A DNA stretch of 64,000 nt from Lampris incognitus (GCF_029633865.1 NC_079213.1:102386923-102450922); one strand, 5' to 3'. Counted from the stretch's first letter, positions 20,512 through 31,697 are shown. Notes: generated by a model from the letters alone, not told the origin. Made by a program: numbers and translations.

Positions 20512-21527
20512 CACTACCGTTCAAAAGTTTGGGATCACCCAAACAATTTCGTGTTTTCCATGAAAAGTCACACTTATTCACCACCATATGTTGTGAAATG
20601 AATAGAAAATAGAGTCAAGACATTGACAAGGTTAGAAATAATGATTTGTATTTGAAATAAGATTTTTTTTACATCAAACTTTGCTTTCGTCAAAGAATCC
20701 TCCATTTGCAGCAATTACAGCATTGCAGACCTTTGGCATTCTAGCTGTTAATTTGTTGAGGTAATCTGGAGAAATTGCACCCCACGCTTCCAGAAGCAGC
20801 TCCCACAAGTTGGATTGGTTGGATGGGCACTTCTTTGAGCAGATTGAGTTTCTGGAGCATCACATTTGTGGGGTCAATTAAATGCTCAAAATGGCCAGAA
20901 AAAGAGAACTTTCATCTGAAACTCGACAGTCTATTCTTGTTCTTAGAAATGAAGGCTATTCCATGCGAGAAATTGCTAAGAAATTGAAGATTTCCTACAC
21001 CGGTGTGTACTACTCCCTTCAGAGGACAGCACAAACAGGCTCTAACAGGTACTATTTAATGAAGATGCCAGTTGGGGACCTGTGAGGCGTCTGTTTCTCA
21101 AACTAGAGACTCTAATGTACTTATCTTCTTGCTCAGTTGTGCAACGCGGCCTCCCACTTCTTTTTCTACTCTGGTTAGAGCCTGTTTGTGCTGTCCTCTG
21201 AAGGGAGTAGTACACACCGGTGGAGGAAATCTTCAATTTCTTCTTCTGGAAGCGTGGGGTGCAATTTCTCCAGATTACCTCAACAAATTAACAGCTAGAA
21301 TGCCAAAGGTCTGCAATGCTGTAATTGCTGCAAATGGAGGATTCTTTGACGAAAGCAAAGTTTGATGTAAAAAAAATCTTATTTCAAATACAAATCATTA
21401 TTTCTAACCTTGTCAATTTCTTGACTCTATTTTCTATTCATTTCACAACATATGGTGGTGAATAAGTGTGACTTTTCATGGAAAACACAAAATTGTTTGG
21501 GTGATCCCAAACTTTTGAACGGTAGTG
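20512..21527. mobile_element. Foldback Tc1-like element, isomer 1 (right arm deleted internally)
   Basis: Ends 'cactaccgttcaaaagtttg' and its complement, flanked by TA (20510-20511, 21528-21529). Long arms each carry the start of a Tc1 transposase (MARKRELSSETRQSILVLRN, helix-turn-helix only). The centre 21047-21173 is the exact reverse orientation of the centre in the copy at 62718, apart from one or two base differences. The right arm lacks about 190 bp between 'cttcaatttctt' and 'tctggaagcgtgg'. No catalytic domain: non-autonomous. Confidence 0.92.
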
Positions 21528-21599
21528 TACACCCATGCTTACATTAATGTTGTGATTTTGTAAGTATCTTGGGATACATATTGCCAAACCTTGTGGCTA

Positions 21600-23420
21600 G
21601 CCAACACCAAAATTTACTGGTAGAATCAAAAAAGTAAAAAATATGTTTAACCTATGGCTTTAGGGGGATCTCTCTATTATTGGGATTATTGGTAATGCTG
21701 TCCAAGGCAGAACGTCCTTCCTGCTTGGTCTACCCATCTTTGTTTTTATTTGATTCTACAATTAAATAAATAAATAAAACAGTTTTAGATTTTGTATGGA
21801 AAAACAAATCACATAGACTTAAAAAATCCGTACTTTCTAATTCTAGAGAGGAGGGAGGTCTTGAAATTCTGGATTTAAATGATAATGTAAACATTTTTAA
21901 AATCAACTGGCTGAAATTATGCCTTTTAAATCCCATATTGATTTGGTAGTTCATCCCAAACTCCATTTTTAATAAAATTGGGGGCCTTTCTTTCGTTCTA
22001 AAATGCAATTACGTGTCCTCGAAATGGATTTACCTGTCCATTTACCGAAATTCCATCAGCAAGCCCTTTTAGCACGGAAATCAGCCTTTAGCCACAATTA
22101 TCTCCTCATAAATGACTCCTCTGGAACATCAGTGATATTGCCATTCGGAATGTTTTTTTTCCAAAATGTCATCACAGACATATTAATCACATTCTAAACC
22201 TTTATTTTATGAACAGTTTATGGCGGTTCATTACTTTCCCATTCCAATTAGAGTTTAATTCCATAATATACGTGCACTTCCTCTTGGACTGACTCAATTA
22301 AAAATCATCCATACGGTGAAGAGAATAAAACTATGCTACCCTTGCTAATATTACATGGACTGGAACTCCCTGACAAAAAAAACAAAAAAGCGTAAGAATA
22401 AACATATTAGAATAGTATTTTAAAGAATGAATGAAGTGATACCTAGGGGCAAGTTCTACTGGGATTCTTGTGGTGAGGACATTTACTGGCGGAGCGCTTG
22501 GCTGTTACCATAAAAATACTGTATTTCAAATGAGGCAAAAGAGATTAATTTTAAGCTTCTGCATAAAATATAACCAACTATAGTAAAGATCACAGATATG
22601 GATGCCAGCTGTACTTTTTGTGGAAATGGTGAAGAGACTCCAGTTCACTTGTTTTTTTTTAGCTGTGCAGTAACAAATAAGTTTTAGAAAGACCTAGGAT
22701 CCCACATTTTCTTAAATACAAACGTCACACATTCTTTTACCCTCAAAGACATGGTGACCCTCAAAGACAATGTGAATTGCCATTATTACAGCAATTCACA
22801 AAACAAAACCTCGGAACATGTAGTTAATTTTGTAATTTTATTGGTAAAAATCTTTGTACACAAACAGAAATTTTCCAATTCCCGTCCTAACTTACCTTAT
22901 TTTCTGCTTGAAGTGGAATCCCTTCTAAGATCCATCTATCCATCCATTATCCAAGCCACTTATCCGATGTCGGGTTGCGGGATGCTGGAGCCTATCCCAA
23001 CAGTCATTGGGTGGCAGGTGGGGAGACACCCTGGACAGGCCGCCAGGCCGTCACAGGGCCGACACACACCCATTCACACCTAGGGATAATTTAGTACGGC
23101 CGATTCACCCGACCTACATGTCTTTGGACTGTGGGAGGAAACCGGAGGACCCGGAGGAAACCCATGCAGACACGAGCAGAACATGCAAACTCCACACAGG
23201 ACAACCCAGGACGACCCCCGAGGTTGGACTACCCTGGAGCTCGAACCCAGGACCTTCTTTTTGTGAGGTGACCGCGCTGACCACTGCATCACTGTGCCGC
23301 CCCTTTTAAGATCCATTAAACTATTAAAGGACAATAAGAGCATACATTTGTTAAAATACTATAACAATGTCTTAAAAGAATCCTCAGATGAGCCTGTAAC
23401 GTAATACTATTTTAATTAAT
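21600..23420 (+). pseudogene. L1-type LINE ORF2 C-terminal fragment, split by a SINE
   Basis: Frames read FVWKNKSHRLKKSVLSNSRE, EGGLEILDLNDNVNIFKINW, then near 22600 CTFCGNGEETPVHLFFFSC, the Cys-rich end of L1 ORF2. After the SINE-B at 22936-23300 the reading resumes LLRSIKLLKDNKSIHLLKYY. Many stops. 5' truncated. Confidence 0.8.
22936..23300 (-). mobile_element. SINE-B, minus strand, with 16-bp target duplication
   Basis: Flanks are 'cccttctaagatccat' at 22920-22935 and 'cccttttaagatccat' at 23301-23316 (one difference). Inserted inside the L1 ORF2 fragment, hence younger than it. Confidence 0.9.
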
Positions 23421-23483
23421 CTTTATATTTATTTTCAAATTTAATGCAATTGTTCATTTTTCTTTCTTCCTTTTTTCTTTTCA

Positions 23484-24366
23484 TTCATTCATTCATTCAT
23501 CAACAGCCGCTTCTCCGGGGTCGGGTCGCAGTGGCAGCAAGCTAAGTAGGGCACTCCAGACATCCCTCTCCCCAGCAACGCCCTGCAGCTCCTCCTGGGG
23601 ATTCAAGGTGTTCCCAGGCCAGATTAGACATGTAGTCCCTCCAGCGAGTTCTGGGTCTACCCCAGGGTCTCCTCCCAGTTGGCCATGCTCGGTAAACCTC
23701 CAAAGGAAGGTGTCCAGGAGGCATCCTAATCAGATGCCCGAACCATCTCAACTGGCTCCTTTCGACACAAAGGAGCAGCAGCTCTACTCTGAGCTCCCTC
23801 TGGATGTCCGAGCTCCTCACCCTATCTCTAAGGCTGAGCCCAGACACCCTACAGAAGAAACTAATTTCAGCTGCTTGTATCCATGATCTCAACCTTTCGG
23901 CCACTACCCAAAGCTCATGACCATAGGTGAGGATTGGAACGAAGACTGACTGGTAAATTGAGAGCGTTGCCTTCTGACTCAGCTCCCTGTTCACCATAAC
24001 GGTCCGGTACAACGTCCACATTACTGCTGATGCTGCACCAATCCGCCTGTCAATCTCCAGCTCCATCCTACCCTCACTCGTGAACAAGACCCCTAGATAC
24101 TTGAACTCCTTCACTTGAGGCAACAACTCATCCCCCACCCAGAGGGAGCAATCCACCATTTTTCGGTAGAGAACCATGATCTCAGACTTGGAGGTGCTGA
24201 CTCTCATCCCGACCATTTCACACGCAGCTGCAAACCACCCCAGTGCACGCTGGAGGTCGTGTTCTGATGAAGCCAACAAAATCACATCATCCGTGAAAAG
24301 CAGAGATGCAATTCTGAGGTTTGCAGGTGAGTGTGAAATAGCTGGGATGAGAGTCAGCACCTCTTT
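23484..24366 (-). pseudogene. LINE reverse transcriptase C-terminal fragment, Rex3/RTE-like, with inverted 5' end
   Basis: The minus strand from about 24317 to 23542 is open for about 260 codons: LRIASLLFTDDVILLASSEH (FTDD where active reverse transcriptases have F/YADD), CEMVGMRVSTSKSEIMVL, EFKYLGVLFTSEGRMELEID, LRWFGHLIRMPPGHLPLEVY, RPWGRPRTRWRDY. The end at 23484-23510 is an AATG-type repeat, like the short repetitive tails of fish Rex3 elements. At 24318-24363 the same protein segment (FAGECEIAGMRVSTS) is encoded on the plus strand, so the 5' end is inverted. Family name tentative. Confidence 0.75.
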
Positions 24367-24369
24367 TCA

Positions 24370-24955
24370 TTTAATGTTTTATTATTATTAATTTTATTTA
24401 TTATTTTTCTCATGTAGAATTTGACTTGTTTTAAACCAGATGTTTATATTGTTCATTGTGTGTTTCTCACTGAAATTGTGCACTGCTGATATTTTGATAG
24501 CTGTAATATCTGTATGTGTATACAGATATTACAGCCCACTTGTGGTGCGATTATAGCAAAGCAACAATGAAAAAGTTGCAGGTAGCATGTAATGATGCAT
24601 TCAGAATCTTGCTCAAGCTTCCAAGATGGACAAGTGCAAGTCATATGTTTGTGACTAGTAATGTTCCCACTTTTCAGGCTGTGTTGAGGAATTTCATGTA
24701 CAAATTTATGTGTCGATTAATTGATTCCAAGAATGCAATTATAATACTCTTAACTGAGCCTACACAAAGTGACACAAGGTGCTCCTCTTGTTTCTGGAAA
24801 CATTGGAACAAATGTCCATATAGGTTTTAATCATTGTGGACTTGTGAACTGCTGTTAGCTATATTTTTGTGTTGTTGTCCTGTGTTGTATTTTTCTTTTT
24901 AATATGGACCTACCTATGTGTCTGAATAAAGTAAGATTTGATTGATTGATTGTAT
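24370..24955 (+). pseudogene. 3' end of another LINE with a GATT tail
   Basis: An open stretch at 24516-24830 reads LWCDYSKATMKKLQVACNDA, FRILLKLPRWTSASHMF and FQAVLRNFMYKFMCRL, the C-terminal style of fish CR1/L2-group LINE polyproteins, followed by a short 3' UTR and 'gattgattgattg' at 24937-24950. 5' truncated. Family unassigned. Confidence 0.65.
24500..24535. repeat. Perfect 16-bp palindrome with 4-nt loop
   Basis: 'gctgtaatatctgtat', loop 'gtgt', then the exact complement. It falls at the 5' border of the LINE fragment reading. Confidence 0.9.
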
Positions 24956-24994
24956 GAGGATGTGCACATCCTAGAGAAGAACGCTGGTTTAACA

Positions 24995-25300
24995 GGGAGT
25001 CAAAGAGGCCATCTATGTGAAGAGGCAACAACCATCCCTGAACCAGTGCTGTGTTTGCAACTATTCCCCAACCCCCTGTGAATAGTACACATGGCCATTG
25101 TAACGCTAGTTAATGGTCACACCCATATTTGCATATGAAACTGGTTGTGAGTTTCGGTCGTAACTGTATCGTTTTTGAGGGTGGGGATATCTGCAGTCAG
25201 TTGAGACTGAAGAGGTCACTTAGATGAGTGATGAAACATTCTCACAATAAACATGTCCAGATCAACTGATTCCACTTTCTGGGATCTCTATGTGTATTTT
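24995..25300 (+). repeat. Repeat C, copy 3
   Basis: Same blocks as 13498-13855: 'catctatgtgaagaggcaac', 'gtgaatagtacacatggcc', 'gactgaagaggtcactta'. Confidence 0.8.
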
Positions 25301-25399
25301 TTGCAATTAAAAAAAAAAACAATTATCCAAAGGAACTGAATCGAGTGCAACTGAACTTGGTATATATCCGTGAAGACGTCTCGCCTCTCATCCAAGAGG

Positions 25400-25730
25400 C
25401 AGTGGCGCCCCCAGAAATTTTTCATAGGGGTGGCCAAATGGGGCCACTGAAAATCTTGGGGTGGCACACCAAAACCAAAAGCCATGACTGAATTTCGGGA
25501 ATTCTGTGATGCTGTTGTAGTGTACTGTATAGGCTAGTTGAAAACTGTCAATATGAGAGTTAAGAAAAATATACATTATTGATTTAAATGAACAGCACTT
25601 GATGTAAAATATCAGATAGAAGCATATTATGCATAATCAGAAGCATATGCGACTCGTGGCTGGGGGGGCCAGCGGGGGGGGCCTGGGATAGTATCAGGGT
25701 GGCTGTGGCCACCCCTTGGGGGCGCCACTG
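25400..25730. mobile_element. hAT-type MITE with 8-bp target duplication
   Basis: Ends 'cagtggcgcccccag' and 'cttgggggcgccactg' are inverted. 'ccaagagg' flanks both sides (25392-25399 and 25731-25738), the 8-bp signature of hAT. 331 bp, non-coding. Confidence 0.93.
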
Positions 25731-25816
25731 CCAAGAGGCTTCCTCAGTTCATGCCTTTCTGACTAGACAAGCTAGCCTGACTGGCTGGTGATGAGACTCA
25801 GATATTTATCCTCTTT

Positions 25817-25964
25817 GGAGTCGTTATCAGAGCTATTGATATGCGTGTCTTTTTTGTGATCCGATGTTAAGTAGCGACGGTTAAGCAGCGACCCCCAACG
25901 ACCGTCGCTGCTTAACAGTGGATCACAAAGAGCCATGGACATCAATAGCTCTGATAACGACTCC
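25817..25964. repeat. Long hairpin at the end of Repeat D
   Basis: About 64-bp arms, the outer 24 bp perfect ('ggagtcgttatcagagctat' onward), with mismatches inside. The apex holds 'gcagcgacccccaacg'. Confidence 0.85.
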
Positions 25965-26251
25965 TAAGGACATGCTGCTAGCGCTCTCTGCCCACACCAG
26001 CCCCACCACGTTACAAGCTCAATTACAGAGCATCCTTCCACCCTGTTCGGCCCGTCATTAGAATTTACCATCATGGAACCTGTCTTACAGGCTCTGCCGT
26101 TCATCTGAAAGAGAAAGGAGTGCATTTATCAACGCCGGGTTCTCGTGGGTTCAGTGAGGACTAATGGCTCTTGGACCACCATGGCTGGGTACCTTCTCCC
26201 CAGCACTTCCACCTCCACCTTCTAGCCTACAGAGCAAAGCTCTACAGGAAG
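25965..26251. other. No gene recognised
   Basis: Moderately GC-rich, possibly transposon-derived. No motif I can name. Confidence 0.4.
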
Positions 26252-26374
26252 TGGTCTGTTCCGTTGCCTACCAACACGGGGATCGGCGGTTCGAATCCCT
26301 TTGTTGCCTCCATCTTGGTCGGGCGTCCCTGCAGACACAGTCGGCCTTGTCTGCGAGTGGGAAGCCGGATGATA
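26252..26374 (+). mobile_element. SINE-A head fragment
   Basis: 'tctgttccgttgcctaccaa' and the B-box 'ggttcgaatcc' to 'gtgggaagccggat'. It then changes directly into the 5' region of the LINE at 26375. Confidence 0.8.
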
Positions 26375-28173
26375 AACCGGTACCTCCACTGTCTGCTACT
26401 ACCACTGCTCTCCACCCTGCCTGCTTCTGCTGCTACCGACTTCCACAGCCCTCCTCTCCAATCTGCTGCTCCCCGTAAACCTCCCCCAACCCCCCCTCTC
26501 TGCCCAGCCCTCGCTCCACAATCAGCCTCTGGCCCCCGATAATCTTCCCATCCCAGCCCCTTTCCCCTGCTGCTCACCTTCCTCGGCTGGCTAACCAGCT
26601 AACCAGCCTTCGCTCTCTCCCCTCGTTGTACCCCTGGCCTCGGCTAGCTTCCCCACCAGCTAACCAGCCTCCGCTCTGTCCCCTCGTCACCCCCCGACCT
26701 CGGCTAGCTTCCCCGCTAGCTAGCTAACCAGCTAAACCAGCCTCCGTTCTCTCCCCTTGCTGCCCCCGGCCTCGGTTAGCTTCCCCGCTAGCCAGTCCCT
26801 GCTCACTCCCCTCGTTGCTGGCTGCTCACCCGGTTAGCCGGCTAGCTTGCCCTACTGAACTGTCAGGTTGCTAGCTAGCGTCAGGACTGCTGGGTGTCGC
26901 ATAGCTAAGCTACGTGAACTACCTCGTACTGTCGCTAAGGACTGCCGTTTTGTGGGTGAGTGCCATTCTCTACTCTAGCGGACTAACCATGGCTAAAGCC
27001 TGTCTTCTCGTCATGCTTTTCATTGCGTTTTCTTCCATTCTTGTGCGTGAACCTTATGCAGCGTTACCAACGCGTTTGAGTGCAGTGGTACCTAGCCGCG
27101 AAACAGCTGGTACCTATGCATCAAACAGAGACAGCGACGCACTCCTGCTAACCAGAACCTTGGGACTGACACATAATGCCAACGATATGATCTCCTTTGT
27201 CCTGCCACTGCTGTCATGTCATATTATGAATTTGCTCCATAAAATGATTTTGCTGCCTTCTGATAAAACTCCTGATAAAACTGTGTATGAAATGAAAAAA
27301 CGTCACAACCCCCAGTTAACTCCATGCCGTGCTTTGATTCTGCTGCTACTGTTAATGTCTGGTAATGTTCATGTTCATCCTGGTCCATGTGATGTATCTA
27401 GTTCCACAAGCTCTGGCACATGTCCTGCTACTGCAAATCACTGTACTGATACCAACCCTATGAACCTGACCTTCTCTGATTTCTGCTCCCGCAAAGCTCT
27501 GGGTTTCCTCCATGTAAATGCCAGAAGCCTGTTACCAAAAATTGATCAGATAAAGGTATGGGTTCACAGCTCTGAACCTGATGTATTAGTGATTTCTGAA
27601 TCCTGGCTAAAAAGGAGCCTGCCAGATTCTGCTATTGCCATTGCAGGCTATAATGTCTTTAGACAGGATAGGTCCTCCAGAGGTGGTGGGGTAGCTATCT
27701 TTACTAAGGAACATCTCCAATGCACCATCGCCACCAGGAAATCCATGCCCAAACAGTTTGACCTACCTATTCTCACCATCCAGCTAGCCCAACACTCAAC
27801 ACTGTCTGTTGCTGGCTGCTACCGCCCCCCCCTCTGCCCCCGCCGGTGCTCTACCTGCCCTTAGCGCCCTCCTGGCCCCTTATACCAAGTCTGAGCTTGT
27901 GCTAATTGGCGACCTTAACTGGGACATGCTCAATCCTCCAGCCCAAGTCCTATGACAATGGGACTCCCTTAACCTTACACAAATCATCTCCAGTCCCACC
28001 CAGTACGACTCAAAAAACCCAGATCTGTCTAAAAAGGGCATACTTATTGGCGTCATTCTTACAAATAACCCGGATAGGTACATTTCCGGTGTTTTCAGTA
28101 GAGACCTGAGTGACCATTGTTTCACTGCTTGCATCCGCAATGGCGGCATAGCCAAACAGCCTGTCCTAATTAC

Positions 28174-29468
28174 TAGAGATGCACCGAAATGAAAATTCTT
28201 GGCCGAAACCGAAAACCAAAAATGAGGAAACCAAGGCCGAAAACCGAAACACCGAAAGAAATGATTATGTCAATTATTAGAACCATTGCATTTATGGCTA
28301 TGACTGTGTACTAACCTCACTAAAATCAAGGCATTGCAATTCAAAGAATAAATCAATTACAAAAGTATGAAAATATTTATTTGGCACTGACATTACAACA
28401 ATGCACAATATAAATTAAAATTCAAAACAAAATGTTTAACTTGACCCCACTCATGTATACATTAAATAATAATGTACTGGCCTATAACTGACTGGCCTGC
28501 TGAAAGATTGTAAAATTAAATATGTTCTCTCATAAAAACACAAAGTGCATTTAAGTCAAGTGCCTTTTAAATTTTTCTCTGTAGGACTACTTCAACAAAG
28601 TGCATTGCCACTGACTATGGCATGCACTTTAGATCGGTCGATATGCCAGGTGTCGGAACATATTGGCGAATGCAGCAGAAATGGCTGCTGCTGTATGTGA
28701 CCCTCTAAACTCTTGTGAATGGAGCAGAATCTTTTGCAGCTTGAAATCTGTATCGATCCACTGTGCGGCGTTAGACTGAGCATACTGGTGAGGCTGACGT
28801 CTGAGCTCCATATGTCGGTCGTGAAACTGATAGCTGTAATATCTGATGCTATAAGCTCATGGACATGAGTTGCAACAACATTAAACAGCTCAGGTAAACA
28901 CACGTCTGAGAAATGCCGTCTGCTTGGCACGGCATAACGGGGCTCAATGTGATCAATCAGCCTACGAAATCCCACATCTTCTACGACAGAGAACGGCTGA
29001 TCATCTAAGGCAATAAACTCCATAATGTTTTGTGTTATGCCCTTTGCCTTTTCAAATAAATCCGCTACAGACGGAGCGGGCGTACTCGGGTTGACTTTTC
29101 TTTTCTGCGCCGCATTCTTCTCATATTCAGAATGGCAATCGGGGTGTTTGGATTTCAGGTGATAAATTAAACCCGACGTGGAGAAACTCTTTGCAGACAC
29201 ACCCCCGCTTGAAATTTCAGCATTGCATGTTTTGCAAATCGCTATCCGTGGGTCTTTCTCCGAGATATTGAAATACGTCCACACCGCAGGCATGTTGGCT
29301 CTTATCCAGATGACCGTGTGCTGGCGGCGCTTTTTGCTTGCGTCATCACAATTCTGTTTCGGCCGTGTTGTTTCGGTGATTTAGGTCTTCCGGCCGAAAA
29401 CCGAAAATGCACTTTTGGGCCATTTTCGGCAGAAAATTTTCGGTGGCCGAATTTTCGGTGCATCCCTA
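28174..29468 (-). mobile_element. hAT element with BED-finger transposase remnant, 8-bp target duplication
   Basis: Ends 'tagagatgcaccgaaa' and the complement of 'tagggatgcaccgaaa'. 'ctaattac' duplicated at 28166-28173 and 29469-29476. Subterminal regions are packed with 'ccgaaa' words. It interrupts the L2-type LINE between its endonuclease and linker coding parts, so it is younger. Confidence 0.95.
28592..29293 (-). pseudogene. hAT (ZBED-like) transposase, truncated
   Basis: Begins MPAVWTYFNISEKDPRIAIC with a BED-type zinc finger: CKTC, then TSGLIYHLKSKHPDCH. Further in: ALDDQPFSVVEDVGFRRLID and ISFTTDIWSSDVSLTSMLSL, the usual start of the hAT catalytic core. A frameshift near 28770 moves the reading to QWIDTDFKLQKILLHSQEFR. 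The rest of the catalytic domain and the C-terminal dimerisation region are missing, so no active enzyme. Confidence 0.9.
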
Positions 29469-31697
29469 CTAATTACCCACAGGCGACTGCTCAAACAGTT
29501 CAATGAACAAGCCTTCCTCCACGATTTAGCTGCTGTCAAGTGGGACAGAATAAGCCTACTCCCTGACATCAATAATGCCTGGTCTTTTTTCTATGACCCC
29601 TTCCGCAAGATAGTCGATAAACACGCCCCTCTAAAAAAACTGAGGATCAAAAACAGATGCAGCCCATGGTTCGACCGTGACCTAGCAGAACAGCGCCGCC
29701 TTAAAAACGCCATCTGGCGTAGAGCCCGCTGGTCAAAATCTCCTGAAGATTGGCTATCCTTCCGAAAAATCAGAAACAAGTGCACCCAGGCCATCCGCAA
29801 AACCAAAACCAGTTACTTTCAAGAACAGTTCAGTCTCAGTGCCTCAGATCCTCACAAGTTCTGGAAGACCGTTAAAGAGATGGAGAACAAACCCTCTTCA
29901 TCCCAACTTCCCCCCTCCCTGGTGGTCGACGATCTGGTCATAGCTGGAAAGGAGCGTGTGGCAGAGGGTTTTAATAACCACTTTATTAAAGCTGGAAACC
30001 TGTTTGAGTCTACAGCACCTTCTGCTCCACCATCTATCCCTCGGCCTCCCAGTGCCCCTATGCCCCCTACCTCTCCTTCAAACCTCATGCCCTCTAGTGC
30101 TACAGTGCCTCCTGTCTCACCCCCCACCTCTCTGCCCAGTCCAGCTACATACCACAGCTTTGGACTGCAGGATTTTACTGAGAAAGAGGTTTCTGAAGTC
30201 CTCAGTAAACTGGATCCCGGGAAGCCCCCTGGCCTCGACGGGTTGGACCCTTTTTTTTTTACTGATCTGCAGCCCCCATTGTGGCAGAACCTATTTCCCA
30301 CCTCTGCAACCTGTCCCTGCACACAGCTGAACTGCCCTCTGCATGGAAAGCAGCCTTGGTACGTCCCCTGTTCAAAGGTGGAAACAACGCTGACCCCAAC
30401 TGCTACCGCCCAATCTCAATACTACCATGTATCGCGAAAGTACTAGAAAGGCTAGTCTGCAAACAACTCACATGCTTTTTAGACACCCATAACATAATAT
30501 CAGTCAATCAATCAGGCTTCCGCTCAGGGTACAGTTGTGAGATCGCTACTACTAAAGTACTCAACGATGTCCTCAACACCCTCGACGCCTGCAAGGGATC
30601 TCTTGAGCGTTTAGATGTTTTATATCACTCTGCCATACGTTTTGCCACCAATGCTCGCTATAGGACCCATCACTGCGAGCTGTACTCCCTCATAAACTGG
30701 CCCTCCCTCGAAACCAGACGCAACATCCACTGGCTGACATTTATCTACAAAACACTTCTAGGCCACACTCCCTCATACCTCACACACCTCCTCCACCTAC
30801 GCCCACCCCTGAAGTACTCCACCCATTCAGCTACGCACATCCTGGTAAGTATTCCCAGTACCAAATCCTCATTAGGCCGCTCCTCATTTCAGTATGCAGC
30901 AGCTGACAGCTGGAACAGGCTACAAAAAACCCTGAATATGGAAAAATTCATCTCCGTCCGTTCCTTTACGGAAACCATAACAAATACACTAGTGCACTCT
31001 TGCAGCTGTTTTACCTGAGCCAGCTCCTTGCCACCATTAATGTTTGTCTGTCCTCCAGCTCCCATGATTGTTTTATACTCTACATGTATGTCATAACCTA
31101 ACCTGCTGTCTCCCCCCATCTTTTTTTAAACGCTGCTAAACGTGCGGTATGTCAAAACCTGTTGCTACACCCCTGCAGTCTGCTTTATCGCCGCTAAATG
31201 TACTGTACATCCTAATTGCCTGAGTTGTATGTCTGCTTGCCTCCTAACTGCCTGCTATACTGTCCCATTAATTATGCTGTCTGCTGTAATTAACTGTCCA
31301 CTGTCTAACCCTGCTGACACTGTATGCTGCCAATACCATTAATGCTTTATGTGTGTGTTGTATGTTGCCACCACTGCTTACGTGTATTAACCTACTCCTG
31401 GGTTATTCCATATTTGCTGCTACTGCTCTACTGTGTGTGAACGTGTGTGCTATGTCTTATCTGTTGCTATATGTTAGCTTTGTTCCTCTGCACACGTAAG
31501 TATGACCACCATGAATGTTTTGTTGTACTGATTGTGATGTCTATATCTGTGTACTTGGCCTGTCATGTCACTGCTGTTCCTTGTTTTTACCTCTCTTTTT
31601 TATTTTACTCCCCTTCCCCTAGGGGGCACTTACCCATAACATAGGCCATTATTGTAAATAAGAGTATGCTCTTAATTAACTTGCCTATTAAAATAAA

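Larger units (their letters stand above)
25322..25964 (-). repeat. Repeat D, minus orientation, interrupted by a hAT MITE, ending in a hairpin
   Basis: 25322-25399 and 25739-25834 are the complement of Repeat D as seen at 31715-31949 ('gatgagaggcgaaacgtctt', 'gactagcttggtctagtcag' counterparts). The repeat then folds back on itself: 25817-25880 pairs with 25901-25964. Confidence 0.8.
26375..31697 (+). mobile_element. L2-type LINE, nearly full length, broken and deleted
   Basis: The 5' region 26580-26880 is built of diverged units around 'ctaaccagcc' and 'cctcggctagcttcccc'. Coding starts near 26914. 26914-27864 is open: hydrophobic start, ALILLLLLMSGNVHVHPGP, then the endonuclease (FLHVNARSLLPKIDQIKVWV, SRGGGVAIF, after a frameshift IGDLNWDM and SDHCF). 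After the hAT insertion it resumes at 29477 with the linker and the reverse transcriptase start (LSKLDPGKPPGLDGLDPFFF). A frameshift near 30255-30285 leads to YRPISILPCIAKVLERLV and NQSGFRSGYSCEIAT. The central RT region with its catalytic YADD is deleted, joining directly to the C-terminus (ATNARYRTHHCELYSLINWP) and stop near 31018. The 3' UTR ends about 31697. Confidence 0.85.

Noticed and set aside
26164-26577. GC-rich open frames near the SINE-A head
   Set aside because: Composition-driven, with no family features.
28592-29293. Domesticated ZBED gene
   Set aside because: Flanked by hAT ends and a target duplication, frameshifted and truncated: a transposon relic.
29852-30330. Open frames on both strands over the Pro-rich L2 linker
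   Set aside because: The plus frame with LDPGKPPGLDG continuity is the real LINE reading; the others are GC-rich shadows.
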